Positions 35,308-43,138 of a DNA stretch of 51,519 nt are shown here, in pieces. The DNA is taken from positions 1-51,519 of the forward strand of contig CAZXLD010000035.1 of the NCBI GenBank assembly GCA_964641965.1, given 5' to 3'. Under the pieces are notes generated by a model that saw only the letters and a program-made list of their open reading frames with translations, was not told the origin of the DNA and made no database searches. The position numbers and the translations under genes are program-made. The stretch comes from JAJDFU01 sp964641965. Its GTDB lineage: Bacteria > Bacteroidota > Bacteroidia > Chitinophagales > Saprospiraceae. How positions within the stretch are numbered: position 1 is the first letter of the stretch; the number at the start of each line of letters is the position of its first letter.

Positions 35308-35628
35308 ATGAATAACTATAAGAAAAATACAAAATGGCAATTAGAGCAGGAGTTAAACGACTTGAAGTCGTTGGATATCCTGAATCCTAACTATTTAAAA
35401 AAAGAGATGCTGATTTGGTTTATCCGAACCAACATCGCTTTCCTATTGTATGTGTGGTTATGGCAATACAGCTGGGTCCGCTGGTCTTTGTATTTTTATG
35501 TTCCTTTGAATCTTTTTTCGATTGGTAGTATAGTCTTTGCCCGCTACAGCCTGGGCCGAAAAGTAGACCGCTTGCAAGATCGTTTGAACCATTTGGTAGG
35601 TGGTGTAGGAATAGAAGAGGAAGAATAA
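35308..35628 (+). CDS. Small membrane protein of unknown function
   Basis: From ATG 35308 this 106-residue protein has a charged N-terminal stretch with LEQELNDLKSLDILNPNYL. Two hydrophobic segments follow at about 37-52 and 60-77, with an Arg/Lys-rich tail RKVDRLQDRLNHL. I do not recognise it. The longer GTG start at 35284 would add eight residues. It lies before a MITE-like element. Confidence 0.45.
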   Translation: MNNYKKNTKWQLEQELNDLKSLDILNPNYLKKEMLIWFIRTNIAFLLYVWLWQYSWVRWSLYFYVPLNLFSIGSIVFARYSLGRKVDRLQDRLNHLVGGVGIEEEE

Positions 35629-35633
35629 ACCTA

Positions 35634-35950
35634 ATACCGTTTTAAGTTGAAAACGGGCTTATTTTCAGCCACTTATCGTCAGGGTTATGCTGACGATCCC
35701 TGACGCTTCGGTCAGGATCCCGACAGGCTACGCTTTGTCGGGGCCTGCGGATGTCAGCACTAAAGACCCTGACAATTGCAAAATTTTTGTGCCCAAAATT
35801 GAGTCCGAATTAATACAATAGGAATTGGACTATCTAATTCATAGATGTTTGATTTCTAGAGGTTTGCAATACGTTAGCCCTTTGGGCGGAAAATTCGGTG
35901 AATTTACCGGGCTAGTTTTAATTTACGACCTTCTCAAGTTAAAACGGTAT
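35634..35950. mobile_element. 317-bp MITE-like element with 17-bp inverted ends
   Basis: The left end ATACCGTTTTAAGTTGA (35634-35650) and right end (complement ATACCGTTTTAACTTGA, 35934-35950) differ at one base. The flanks are TA-rich, with no certain target duplication. The interior has no ORF but several nested inverted repeats, including a GGTCAGGATCCCGACAGG hairpin region and GCCCTTTGGGC. It fills most of the 392-bp gap before the PhoD-like gene. Interior blocks recur at 10966-11035 and 41270-41318. A transposase is absent, so mobility is inferred. Confidence 0.65.
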
Positions 35951-36020
35951 AATACAAGTTCTAAGCTTTACTATTGTAGTTGAATAGATTCATCCGTTAA
36001 TCCTTATTGACTGCCAATCC

Positions 36021-37061
36021 ATGAAGACTTTCGTTCTATTTTGCTGGAGTTGGTTATTCTTCACCATAGGCGGTGCGCAGGATAACCCTTTTCGTATTGC
36101 TTTTGGTTCTTGTGGGCATCAAACCCATCCGCTTCCCATTTTTGATCGGGTAGTTGAACACGAACCGGATTTATTTATCTTTTTGGGCGATAATATCTAT
36201 GGCGACACCTATGATATGGATACCCTGATAGCGAAATACAACCAGTTGGGTTCGAAGCCCAGTTTCCAAAACTTAAAAGCCAATGTACCCATCTTGGCTA
36301 CCTGGGATGACCACGATTTTGGCTGGAACGACTCCGGCAGGCACTATCCATTTAAAGCAGAAAGTAAAACCAAATTCATGGAATTCTTTGAGGAGCCCGA
36401 AGAATCCGAGCGGCACCAACATAAGGGAATTTATAATTCGTATTGGTTAGAACATGGCGGTAAGCGTATTCAGATTTTACTGTTAGACAACCGTACCTTT
36501 CGGGACGACCTGAAGCCGAATACCGGGGAATTTGCCGAAGATAACCGGTACTTTTACGACCTGGATTACGCGCCTTATACCGATTCTGATTCTACCTTAT
36601 TAGGCGAGGCGCAATGGAGTTGGCTGGAGGAACAACTCCGGCAACCCGCCGATGTCCGAATTATCGGATCAAGTACTCAATTCGGTATAGAATATAATGG
36701 TTATGAGGCTTGGGCAAATTTTCCCCATGAGCAAAAGCGCTTTTTGGATCTCATTCGCAAGACCAAGGCCAACGGTGTACTTTTCCTTTCCGGTGATGTA
36801 CACTATGCTGAAATCTCTAAATTGGAAGTACCCAACTTGTATCCTATCTATGATATAACCTCCAGTGGATTATCCTCCACTTGGCATTTTGCTACGCCCA
36901 ATCGCAACCGGATCGAAGGACCTGTAATGGATAATCACTTTGGACTATTGAGTCTGTACCTGGATCGGCCAGATCCAATTCTTCAAGCGGAGATTTGGGA
37001 TATTTATGATAATCAACGGGTTGAATATACATTTCCCTTAAGCGAAATCCAATTTGATTAA
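36021..37061 (+). CDS. PhoD-like phosphatase, exported
   Basis: The 346-residue protein has a signal peptide (MKTFVLFCWSWLFFTIGGAQ). The metallophosphatase motifs are FGSCGHQ, FLGDNIYGDTYDMD, ATWDDHDFGWNDSG, SSTQFG and FLSGDVHYAEI, matching the PhoD/alkaline phosphatase D family. A likely role is phosphate ester or phospholipid hydrolysis in the periplasm or outside; the substrate is unknown. It heads a tightly spaced set (gaps of 12, 6 and 15 bp) with the VOC, DUF3293 and rluF genes. Confidence 0.88.
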   Translation: MKTFVLFCWSWLFFTIGGAQDNPFRIAFGSCGHQTHPLPIFDRVVEHEPDLFIFLGDNIYGDTYDMDTLIAKYNQLGSKPSFQNLKANVPILATWDDHDFGWNDSGRHYPFKAESKTKFMEFFEEPEESERHQHKGIYNSYWLEHGGKRIQILLLDNRTFRDDLKPNTGEFAEDNRYFYDLDYAPYTDSDSTLLGEAQWSWLEEQLRQPADVRIIGSSTQFGIEYNGYEAWANFPHEQKRFLDLIRKTKANGVLFLSGDVHYAEISKLEVPNLYPIYDITSSGLSSTWHFATPNRNRIEGPVMDNHFGLLSLYLDRPDPILQAEIWDIYDNQRVEYTFPLSEIQFD

Positions 37062-37073
37062 ATGGAGTGATCC

Positions 37074-37436
37074 ATGAATTCCAAATTCCTTCAAATTGTT
37101 CCGGTACTTCCCTCTTCCGATATAACTCGAGACCTGGAATGGTATGCCCAGTATACAGGCTTCGAGAAAATTTTCGGAGATGATAGGTATGTTGGGTTGA
37201 AACGGGAGCATCTAGAGTTGCATTTGCAATGGCATGCGGACACGAATGAGGACCCTTTGCTGGGAGGGTCTGTAGTCCGAATTTTCACGTCCAATGTGAA
37301 AGCTTTGTTTGACGAATTCCTGGAGAGAGGTACAGTGACTTCCGATCAGTTACGGTTACACACACCTTGGGGTACTCATGAATTTGGCTTTCGGGATCCC
37401 AACCAGAACGGTATTTTTATCGTAGAAGATGTTTGA
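37074..37436 (+). CDS. VOC (glyoxalase/bleomycin-resistance-like) protein
   Basis: The 120-residue single VOC module has the opening LQIVPVLPSSDITRDLEWYAQYTGFEK, the mid-strand LELHLQWHADTNEDPLLGG and a final FGFRDPNQNGIFIVE with the metal-binding Glu position. Such proteins bind or modify small molecules; some give antibiotic resistance, but nothing here indicates a specific ligand. It lies 12 bp after the PhoD-like gene. Confidence 0.85.
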   Translation: MNSKFLQIVPVLPSSDITRDLEWYAQYTGFEKIFGDDRYVGLKREHLELHLQWHADTNEDPLLGGSVVRIFTSNVKALFDEFLERGTVTSDQLRLHTPWGTHEFGFRDPNQNGIFIVEDV

Positions 37437-37442
37437 AGGCAG

Positions 37443-37886
37443 ATGAAATTAAGCAGGCCAGATTTGTCTACTGAAGAAAAGGACTTGTGGAGTCTATATT
37501 TAGCTGCCCAATATGTGGTGCTGATTGACCCACCTACCGAAATTGCTCTTGGTGCACCTAATCCAATGCTGGATCAGCTTCTTGAGCAACATAAGAGTGT
37601 ATCCTGGGCATTGATAACGGCCTATAATCCCAATTCGGCCTTGCTTTCTGCAGAAGAGAATCGAAAGCGTAACGAAGCATTGGAAGAGATTATCAAAAGT
37701 ATGGAAAAAGCCTTCTTCCATGCTGAAGGGCGTGACCGGAATGGAGAATGGCCGAGTGAATCGAGTTATCTCGTTTTGGATTTAGACCTGGATGAGGCCA
37801 ACCAAGTGGCTCTTTCCTTTAACCAAAAAGCAATTCTTTTCGGCACAAGAGGTCGGGAGGCTCAACTAATTGAAATCGTGTGCTGA
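37443..37886 (+). CDS. DUF3293 domain-containing protein
   Basis: The 147-residue soluble protein shows the DUF3293 pattern: WALITAYNPNSALLSAEENRKRN, then EGRDRNGEWPSESSYLVLDL and the closing FNQKAILFGTRGREAQLIE. Function unknown. It sits between the VOC and rluF genes with gaps of 6 and 15 bp. Confidence 0.85.
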   Translation: MKLSRPDLSTEEKDLWSLYLAAQYVVLIDPPTEIALGAPNPMLDQLLEQHKSVSWALITAYNPNSALLSAEENRKRNEALEEIIKSMEKAFFHAEGRDRNGEWPSESSYLVLDLDLDEANQVALSFNQKAILFGTRGREAQLIEIVC

Positions 37887-37901
37887 CAAACGAGACTCAA
37901 T

Positions 37902-38615
37902 ATGTCGGATGAATCCATATCGCTAAATAAATTTATAAGCAGTACCGGTGTTTGCTCCAGGCGAGAGGCCGATAAATGGATTGAAGCGGGGCGCGTAAGT
38001 ATCAACGGTCAGCCTGCCAGGAAGGGCAATCGAGTTGTTGTCGGTGATCGGGTCACCCTGGATGGAAAACCATTGAAGTCTAAACCTGCCTTCATTTATA
38101 TTGCCCTGCATAAACCTCCAGGCATCACCTGTACCACTGATCGAAGAGATAAGGGCAATGTCATAGATTTCGTCAGGCATCCACGGCGGATCTTTCCCAT
38201 TGGACGGCTGGATAAGGCTTCCTCCGGACTGTTGCTATTAACCAACGACGGCGATATTGTCAACGAGATCCTGCGGGAAGAGCACCAGCATGAGAAAGAG
38301 TATATCGTTCAGGTGGATAAGCCGGTAACGACCGAATTTGTGAATCGAATGCGCAATGGCCTGCCGATTCTGGGAACCAGAACCCAGAAATGCAGGGTTG
38401 AACAAATTGGGAAGTCGACTTTTCGAATCATCCTTACCCAAGGCCTGAACCGGCAAATCCGGCGGATGTGTGAGTTTTTGAATTACCGGGTGATCTCCTT
38501 GAAACGGGTCCGCATTATGGACTTGACCTTGGATGGGATCAAATCCGGTCAATGGAGATACCTGACAAAAGACGAGATTAACCGAGTTTTTAATCAAATA
38601 GGCAGGAAGCAATAA
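37902..38615 (+). CDS. rluF: 23S rRNA pseudouridine synthase RluF
   Basis: The 237-residue protein has an N-terminal S4 RNA-binding domain (LNKFISSTGVCSRREADKWI). The RsuA-type catalytic domain follows with FPIGRLDKASSGLLLLTNDGD; Asp104 is the catalytic Asp. The HEKEYIVQVDKP and LTQGLNRQIRRMC motifs and the C-terminal RIMDLTLDGIKSGQWR match RluF, which modifies U2604 of 23S rRNA. It closes the tight gene set that starts at the PhoD-like gene. The TIR-pseudokinase-globin gene begins 76 bp later. Confidence 0.93.
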   Translation: MSDESISLNKFISSTGVCSRREADKWIEAGRVSINGQPARKGNRVVVGDRVTLDGKPLKSKPAFIYIALHKPPGITCTTDRRDKGNVIDFVRHPRRIFPIGRLDKASSGLLLLTNDGDIVNEILREEHQHEKEYIVQVDKPVTTEFVNRMRNGLPILGTRTQKCRVEQIGKSTFRIILTQGLNRQIRRMCEFLNYRVISLKRVRIMDLTLDGIKSGQWRYLTKDEINRVFNQIGRKQ

Positions 38616-38691
38616 GTCTTAAGTAGTATAATCCAAGTTAAAGAGGGCCGCTTTCAGGAATAGGTATCTGCCCTAAGCACCCAAAACCGTT

Positions 38692-40509
38692 ATGAAAGAC
38701 GATATTTTTATTAGTTATCGGAGAAATCAGAATAAAAGCTTTGCGCTTTTTCTCAAGAAAGCATTGGACGAGCATTTCAATGCGTTTCTGGATTTAAAAG
38801 ATATTGATTCAGGTACAGAATGGTCTAGTTTCCTGGAAAAGAAATTAAAGGAGGTGTCGACGGTACTGGTGCTAATTGGGAAGGATTGGGAGTTGGATCG
38901 ACTCGCCCAAACCGGCGATGTGGTGCGCATGGAAGTGGAAACCGCTCTAAAAAGTAAAAAGAAAAACGTCGTTCCGGTTTTGGTGGGAGAAGATACAACG
39001 CTGCCGCCCAAGGATCAATTACCCGGTCGACTCCTGAAAAAGCTGCATGACCTAAATTATAAACATATCATTGATCCGATTGCCGACACCGAAAGTCTCA
39101 TCAAAGAACTGAACGGGAAACGGCTGGAGAAGGAATATGGAGAAGAAGCCCGGGATTTCGCCAAGCGGTACGGCGATCGCTACCAATTTGAAAATATATT
39201 AGGCAATCCACAGAAAAAACGGGACCTGATCTTGCTAGCACAGGATACCAAGCTAAATCGAAAGGTGGTCATCCGAATTTTCAGGGGGATTAAAGACGAT
39301 TCGCTGAAGGAGCGCATTTTGCGCGCAGTCCAGTTGGCGAAGCACATTCCAAATTGTGTCAATATCTATGATGCCGACTTTGAAAAAATTGACCATGTTG
39401 TATTGGAATATTTGGAAAAAGGATCCTTGCGGCACTGGATGGACAATAATACGGTTGGTGTTTATTATGCCCGGGTTATTAAATTCCTTCGGAAAATCAT
39501 TGACGCCTTGATTCTTGCAGACGAGCCCCATGCTAACCTCAAGCCTACCAATATATTGATGAGCAATATGGATATTCCTTATATCAATCCCTTGAATAAG
39601 ATCTTTTTACCTACTCGATCCGAAATTCGAAAAAGCTTGAAGGAAGTTCCAGAAGATGATCCGGCCTCCTCTGAGGACTTTCGGTATCTCGCTCCCGAAA
39701 CCCTTGACCTTGTATATAAAGGCCTATCTGACGATAACGGGTGGAAGAAAGTTGACCAATTTATGTTAGGCTTGTTGGGATATGAGCTCCTGGGTGACCG
39801 GGTACATGCTTTCCACTCGTTGAAAGAATTGGAGAAGCAGCCAAATTACGAGGTTTTACGTCAACGGATCGGACGCGTGAAAAACTGCGCCAGCGATGCA
39901 CTGACAGATATTTTGTACCGAATGACGGAACCCAACCCATCGAATCGATTTCGAGATCTGGAAGATGTAAAAGAACGCTTGGAAGAAATCAAGATCGTTC
40001 GTGATGATTCGGTCTCCATTGCGCGGGAGAGTTTCCTTCGATGCTTGAAAACCAAGTTACAGGGGAAGCGATTTTTGCCCGCTTTTTACGAAACCTTTAT
40101 TGTAGGGCATGAAGAGATCAATGCCAAGTTTCAGGAATACAATATTCGACAAGAAAATGAGCTGTCTGTACTCAAACACCAGAATCACTTGCAAGGCGCG
40201 ATTTTCGGATTGCTGCATTTTGCAGAGGAGGCTCGGGGCGAAAGAGTCCCATTTGGGAATAAGATCTTAAGCCACATCCGGGACCGGCACGGTAGTGGTC
40301 GAGGGCAATCGACCCAAGGAGGTTTTTACATCGGGGCCAAAGATGAACACTACGATCACTTTCATCACAGCCTTATTGGGTTAATTTGCGGAACCGGCGA
40401 TTCCGAGCCTTTTGATCCGAAATGCGAGGACAGGGGCACCCGAATCCGAATCCAGGAAGCCTGGACCAAAGTGTTGGATTACGGCATTTCCTATATGAAA
40501 GACCGATAA
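38692..40509 (+). CDS. TIR-pseudokinase-globin fusion protein
   Basis: The protein has 605 residues in three parts. The TIR domain (1-140) has DIFISYRR, FLDLKDIDSG and DVVRMEVETALKSKKKNVVP. Glu81 falls where SARM1-type TIR NADases have their catalytic Glu. The kinase fold (about 160-432) has a degenerate Gly-loop (LGNPQKKRD), VVIRIF in place of VAIK, HANLKPTN (280-287) in place of HRDLKPEN and no DFG, while LAPE (333-336), DQFMLGLLGYELL and NPSNRF are kept, so it is a pseudokinase. The C-terminal part (446-605) matches the globin pattern: FYETFI, Phe480 at CD1, Arg-His533 as the likely proximal heme ligand, DEHYDHF and a final AWTKVLDYGISYM. No effector partner is adjacent. It may be a heme-gated NADase or an immune sensor; this is inference. 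Confidence 0.85.
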   Translation: MKDDIFISYRRNQNKSFALFLKKALDEHFNAFLDLKDIDSGTEWSSFLEKKLKEVSTVLVLIGKDWELDRLAQTGDVVRMEVETALKSKKKNVVPVLVGEDTTLPPKDQLPGRLLKKLHDLNYKHIIDPIADTESLIKELNGKRLEKEYGEEARDFAKRYGDRYQFENILGNPQKKRDLILLAQDTKLNRKVVIRIFRGIKDDSLKERILRAVQLAKHIPNCVNIYDADFEKIDHVVLEYLEKGSLRHWMDNNTVGVYYARVIKFLRKIIDALILADEPHANLKPTNILMSNMDIPYINPLNKIFLPTRSEIRKSLKEVPEDDPASSEDFRYLAPETLDLVYKGLSDDNGWKKVDQFMLGLLGYELLGDRVHAFHSLKELEKQPNYEVLRQRIGRVKNCASDALTDILYRMTEPNPSNRFRDLEDVKERLEEIKIVRDDSVSIARESFLRCLKTKLQGKRFLPAFYETFIVGHEEINAKFQEYNIRQENELSVLKHQNHLQGAIFGLLHFAEEARGERVPFGNKILSHIRDRHGSGRGQSTQGGFYIGAKDEHYDHFHHSLIGLICGTGDSEPFDPKCEDRGTRIRIQEAWTKVLDYGISYMKDR

Positions 40510-40588
40510 GGGAAGGGGCTATCAAAAGCCTTACTTGGGATTACTCCTGGTAAAATTGCCAGGTTTCAACCCGGTATAATTCTTACCA

Positions 40589-41092
40589 TTACGATTGCTC
40601 CCCATTGCTTTGAGCATGACCGTGTTGGAGTTCGCTTTCTGTGGCGTCCCGCACTAACTGAATAGTTCCGGTAAAGTAAAGGTCTACCCCCGCCATTGGG
40701 TGATTGAAGTCCATGACCACTGAATTTTCTTGCACTTCGGCTACAACTCCATCCAGCTGATTTCCTTCGGGGTCGCTCATTGGGATTACGTTACCGACAG
40801 TCAGAAGGTCCTCCTTGATTTGACCATCCACCTCAAACATTTTCTTATCCAGCGTTAGTACGGCACCCTGGTTGTATTCGCCGTAGGCATTTTTGCTGGA
40901 GATGGTAAATGCAAAGTCTTCACCAGTGGTTTTACCTTCGAGGTTACTTTCAAACTCTTGAAGCATTTGGCCTGCGCCAAAAAGAAATAATAAGGGTTCT
41001 GCTCCGAAGGTTTCCTCAATCATAGCACCCTGGGCATTGTCTTCCTGAAGTTTGTAATGAAGGCTTACCACCTTGTTCCTTTCGATCTGCAT
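40589..41092 (-). CDS. FKBP-type peptidyl-prolyl isomerase, SlyD-like
   Basis: The 167-residue protein has the SlyD layout: NKVVSLHYKLQ, the FKBP strand EPLLFLFGAGQMLQEFE, SSKNAYGEY, then an inserted flap and DFNHPMAGVDLYFTG. SlyD proteins catalyse prolyl isomerisation and act as chaperones and metal carriers. The C-terminal tail has only two His residues, so the metal-binding tail typical of E. coli SlyD is absent. It converges with the TIR gene. Confidence 0.9.
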   Translation of the reverse strand: MQIERNKVVSLHYKLQEDNAQGAMIEETFGAEPLLFLFGAGQMLQEFESNLEGKTTGEDFAFTISSKNAYGEYNQGAVLTLDKKMFEVDGQIKEDLLTVGNVIPMSDPEGNQLDGVVAEVQENSVVMDFNHPMAGVDLYFTGTIQLVRDATESELQHGHAQSNGEQS

Positions 41093-41269
41093 AGATTCAT
41101 TTGGCTTTTCTGGTGCGAAAAATAAGGAAATTTACGATCGCAAGATCGTTGCATCCTGAATAATGTCCCTTCCAGGGTAATCCGATCCCGTCGCTTTCTA
41201 CCAATTTAAATTAAAAGTGGCCTGGTCCTAAACTAGAACATTTCTTTAAATGGTATAATGTCTTGGATG

Positions 41270-41318
41270 CTGACATCCGTAGGCCCCGACAAAGCGTAGC
41301 CTGTCGGGATCCTGACTG
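41270..41318 (-). repeat. 49-bp fragment of dispersed repeat (shared with 35.7 kb)
   Basis: The minus-strand sequence from GTCAGGATCCCGACAGG to GGATGTCAGCA matches 35711-35759 with one mismatch. It contains the CCCGACA/TGTCGGG inverted repeat with loop GGCTACGCTT. It lies in the 323-bp gap between the SlyD-like gene and the DASS transporter. Nothing else was recognised in that gap. Confidence 0.75.
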
Positions 41319-41415
41319 ACGAACAACATCGAAAAACGTGTTTGTATTAGATTGCTCAGATTACCGTACTGGCTCCGATTATTGGATATTTGATTTACTT
41401 TTAAAGATATGAGTA

Positions 41416-42900
41416 TTATTTCCAAATATCCGGAAATCCAGCAGCGGTAAAGTTCCAGGCAAACGGTAGAAAAAAATAAGTAAATGCGGTAATGAGCAGA
41501 ATGGAAATAATATTCAGCCAGATACCGGCTTTTACCATATCCGGTATTCGAAGGTAGCCGGAGCCGAACACAACAGCATTGGGTGGGGTGGCCACTGGAA
41601 GCATGAAAGCACAAGAGGCCGCGACGGTAGCTCCTACCATAAAAATGTAGGGGTGTACATCCAAGGCCAAGGCTACCGATGCCAAGATCGGTAATATCAT
41701 TGCTGTAGTAGCCAGATTGGAAGTGATCTCCGTCAGGAAATTCACTGATAAAACGAGGATCAGTAGGATAAGCAGTAGTGGAGCCGCCTGCAGTACGGTA
41801 ATTTGATTGCCGATCCATTCGGCCAGGCCTGTTTCCCGAAAGCCTTGTGCGATTGCCAATCCGCCTCCAAACAAGAGCAAGATTCCCCAGGGCAGTTTCA
41901 CGGCTTCTTCCCAGGTGAGCAGTTTTCGTTGGTGTTTAGGTGAAGCTGGGATTAGGAAGAGCACCAGACCGGCCATAATTGCAATAATGGTATCATCGAG
42001 GGCAGGTAAAAAACGGTTCAGGAGAAAAGACCTGGTTATCCAGGCAAAGGCTGCCAGGATAAAAACGGCCAGCACCCTTTTTTCTTCAAAGCTGATGGCA
42101 CCCAATTTTGCTAATTGGCGTTGAATTTCCGCTCGGCCTCCGGGAAAGGATTTTTGCTGAAACGAGAATTGTACCGTCGTGAGGTACCTCCAGCTGATGA
42201 ACAGTAAGGTTAAGGAAATGGGTAAACCGAATTTCAACCAGCTCAGGAAAGAAATTTCAATCTGGTACAGTTCCTGCAAGATGCCCGCCAACACCAGGTT
42301 AGGTGGCGTGCCGATCAATGTCGCAATGCCGCCTATGGAGGCGCTGTAAGCTATCGCCAGCATCAGGGCTTTTCCAAACAGCCGGTTTTCATCCTCTTTC
42401 GTTTCCGGATTATCCTTCAATTGAATGATGATGGCCATTCCAATGGGAAGAATCATGACCGAAGTAGCCGTATTGGATATCCACATGGATAGAAATGCAG
42501 TGGCGATCATAAAACCCAGGATGATGTATTGGATATTCGTACCGATCAGGTTGATGATGCTCAAAGCAATACGTCGGTGCAAGTTCCAGCGTTCGATCGC
42601 TATGGCCAGCATAAAGCCACCCATATAGATAAAGACATATCGATGGCCAAAAGAAACGGTTGTTTCAGCTAACCCCAGCGCTCCGGTTAAGGGAAATAAC
42701 ACAATCGGAAGCAGGGAGGTAGCTGCAATCGGTATTGCTTCCGTAATCCACCAGGTAGCAATCCATAGAGTAGAGGCTAGTACAGCAATTGCTTCATCAC
42801 TCATACCTTCGGGCCGAACCCAAAGCAAGGTCGCTATAAACAATACAGGGCCGGCGATCAAGCCAAGCGTTTGGCCGTTCAAAATTTTTCCAAGTGACAT
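41416..42900 (-). CDS. DASS/SLC13-family anion symporter
   Basis: The 494-residue polytopic inner-membrane protein has about 11-13 hydrophobic segments. The two hairpin motifs of divalent-anion:sodium symporters are present: WISNTATSVMILPIG (SNT) and LTEITSNLATTAMILPI. TLIGTPPNLVLAG and VATPPNAVVFGSGYL are the family phrases in the second halves. It should import a dicarboxylate or sulfate with Na+; the substrate is not determinable. No partner protein (TrkA-C or regulator) lies alongside. Confidence 0.88.
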   Translation of the reverse strand: MSLGKILNGQTLGLIAGPVLFIATLLWVRPEGMSDEAIAVLASTLWIATWWITEAIPIAATSLLPIVLFPLTGALGLAETTVSFGHRYVFIYMGGFMLAIAIERWNLHRRIALSIINLIGTNIQYIILGFMIATAFLSMWISNTATSVMILPIGMAIIIQLKDNPETKEDENRLFGKALMLAIAYSASIGGIATLIGTPPNLVLAGILQELYQIEISFLSWLKFGLPISLTLLFISWRYLTTVQFSFQQKSFPGGRAEIQRQLAKLGAISFEEKRVLAVFILAAFAWITRSFLLNRFLPALDDTIIAIMAGLVLFLIPASPKHQRKLLTWEEAVKLPWGILLLFGGGLAIAQGFRETGLAEWIGNQITVLQAAPLLLILLILVLSVNFLTEITSNLATTAMILPILASVALALDVHPYIFMVGATVAASCAFMLPVATPPNAVVFGSGYLRIPDMVKAGIWLNIISILLITAFTYFFLPFAWNFTAAGFPDIWK

Positions 42901-43077
42901 CGTTGTTATTTTTCATAACCAGCTGAAACAGCGGGAATCCGGATTATGGAATTGCCGGCCAAGCTAGTGGGTAGGGTAGCCCCTGATCCGAATGGTTAAA
43001 GCGGATGTAGGTTCGATGGGTACTTTTTCATTCTTGAATCGCGAGAAGGTATAAGCGGGGTGTTTTTTTGTGCAAGG

Positions 43078-43120
43078 AAAAAGGACAGGAGATCCCGGTT
43101 TGAACCGGACCTCCTATCCT
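43078..43120 (-). terminator. Intrinsic terminator of susC-susD operon
   Basis: On the minus strand a hairpin of about 15 paired bases (AGGATAGGAGGTCC with GGATCTCCTGTCCT, two mismatches and one bulge) is followed by TTTTT. It lies about 20 bp after the SusD stop codon. Confidence 0.75.
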
Positions 43121-43138
43121 TTACCAGTGCCCTGTAGT

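Noticed and set aside
41246..41818. 190-aa minus-strand ORF overlapping the DASS transporter end
   Set aside because: Wrong frame of the same strand over the transporter, extending into the repeat fragment; no pattern.
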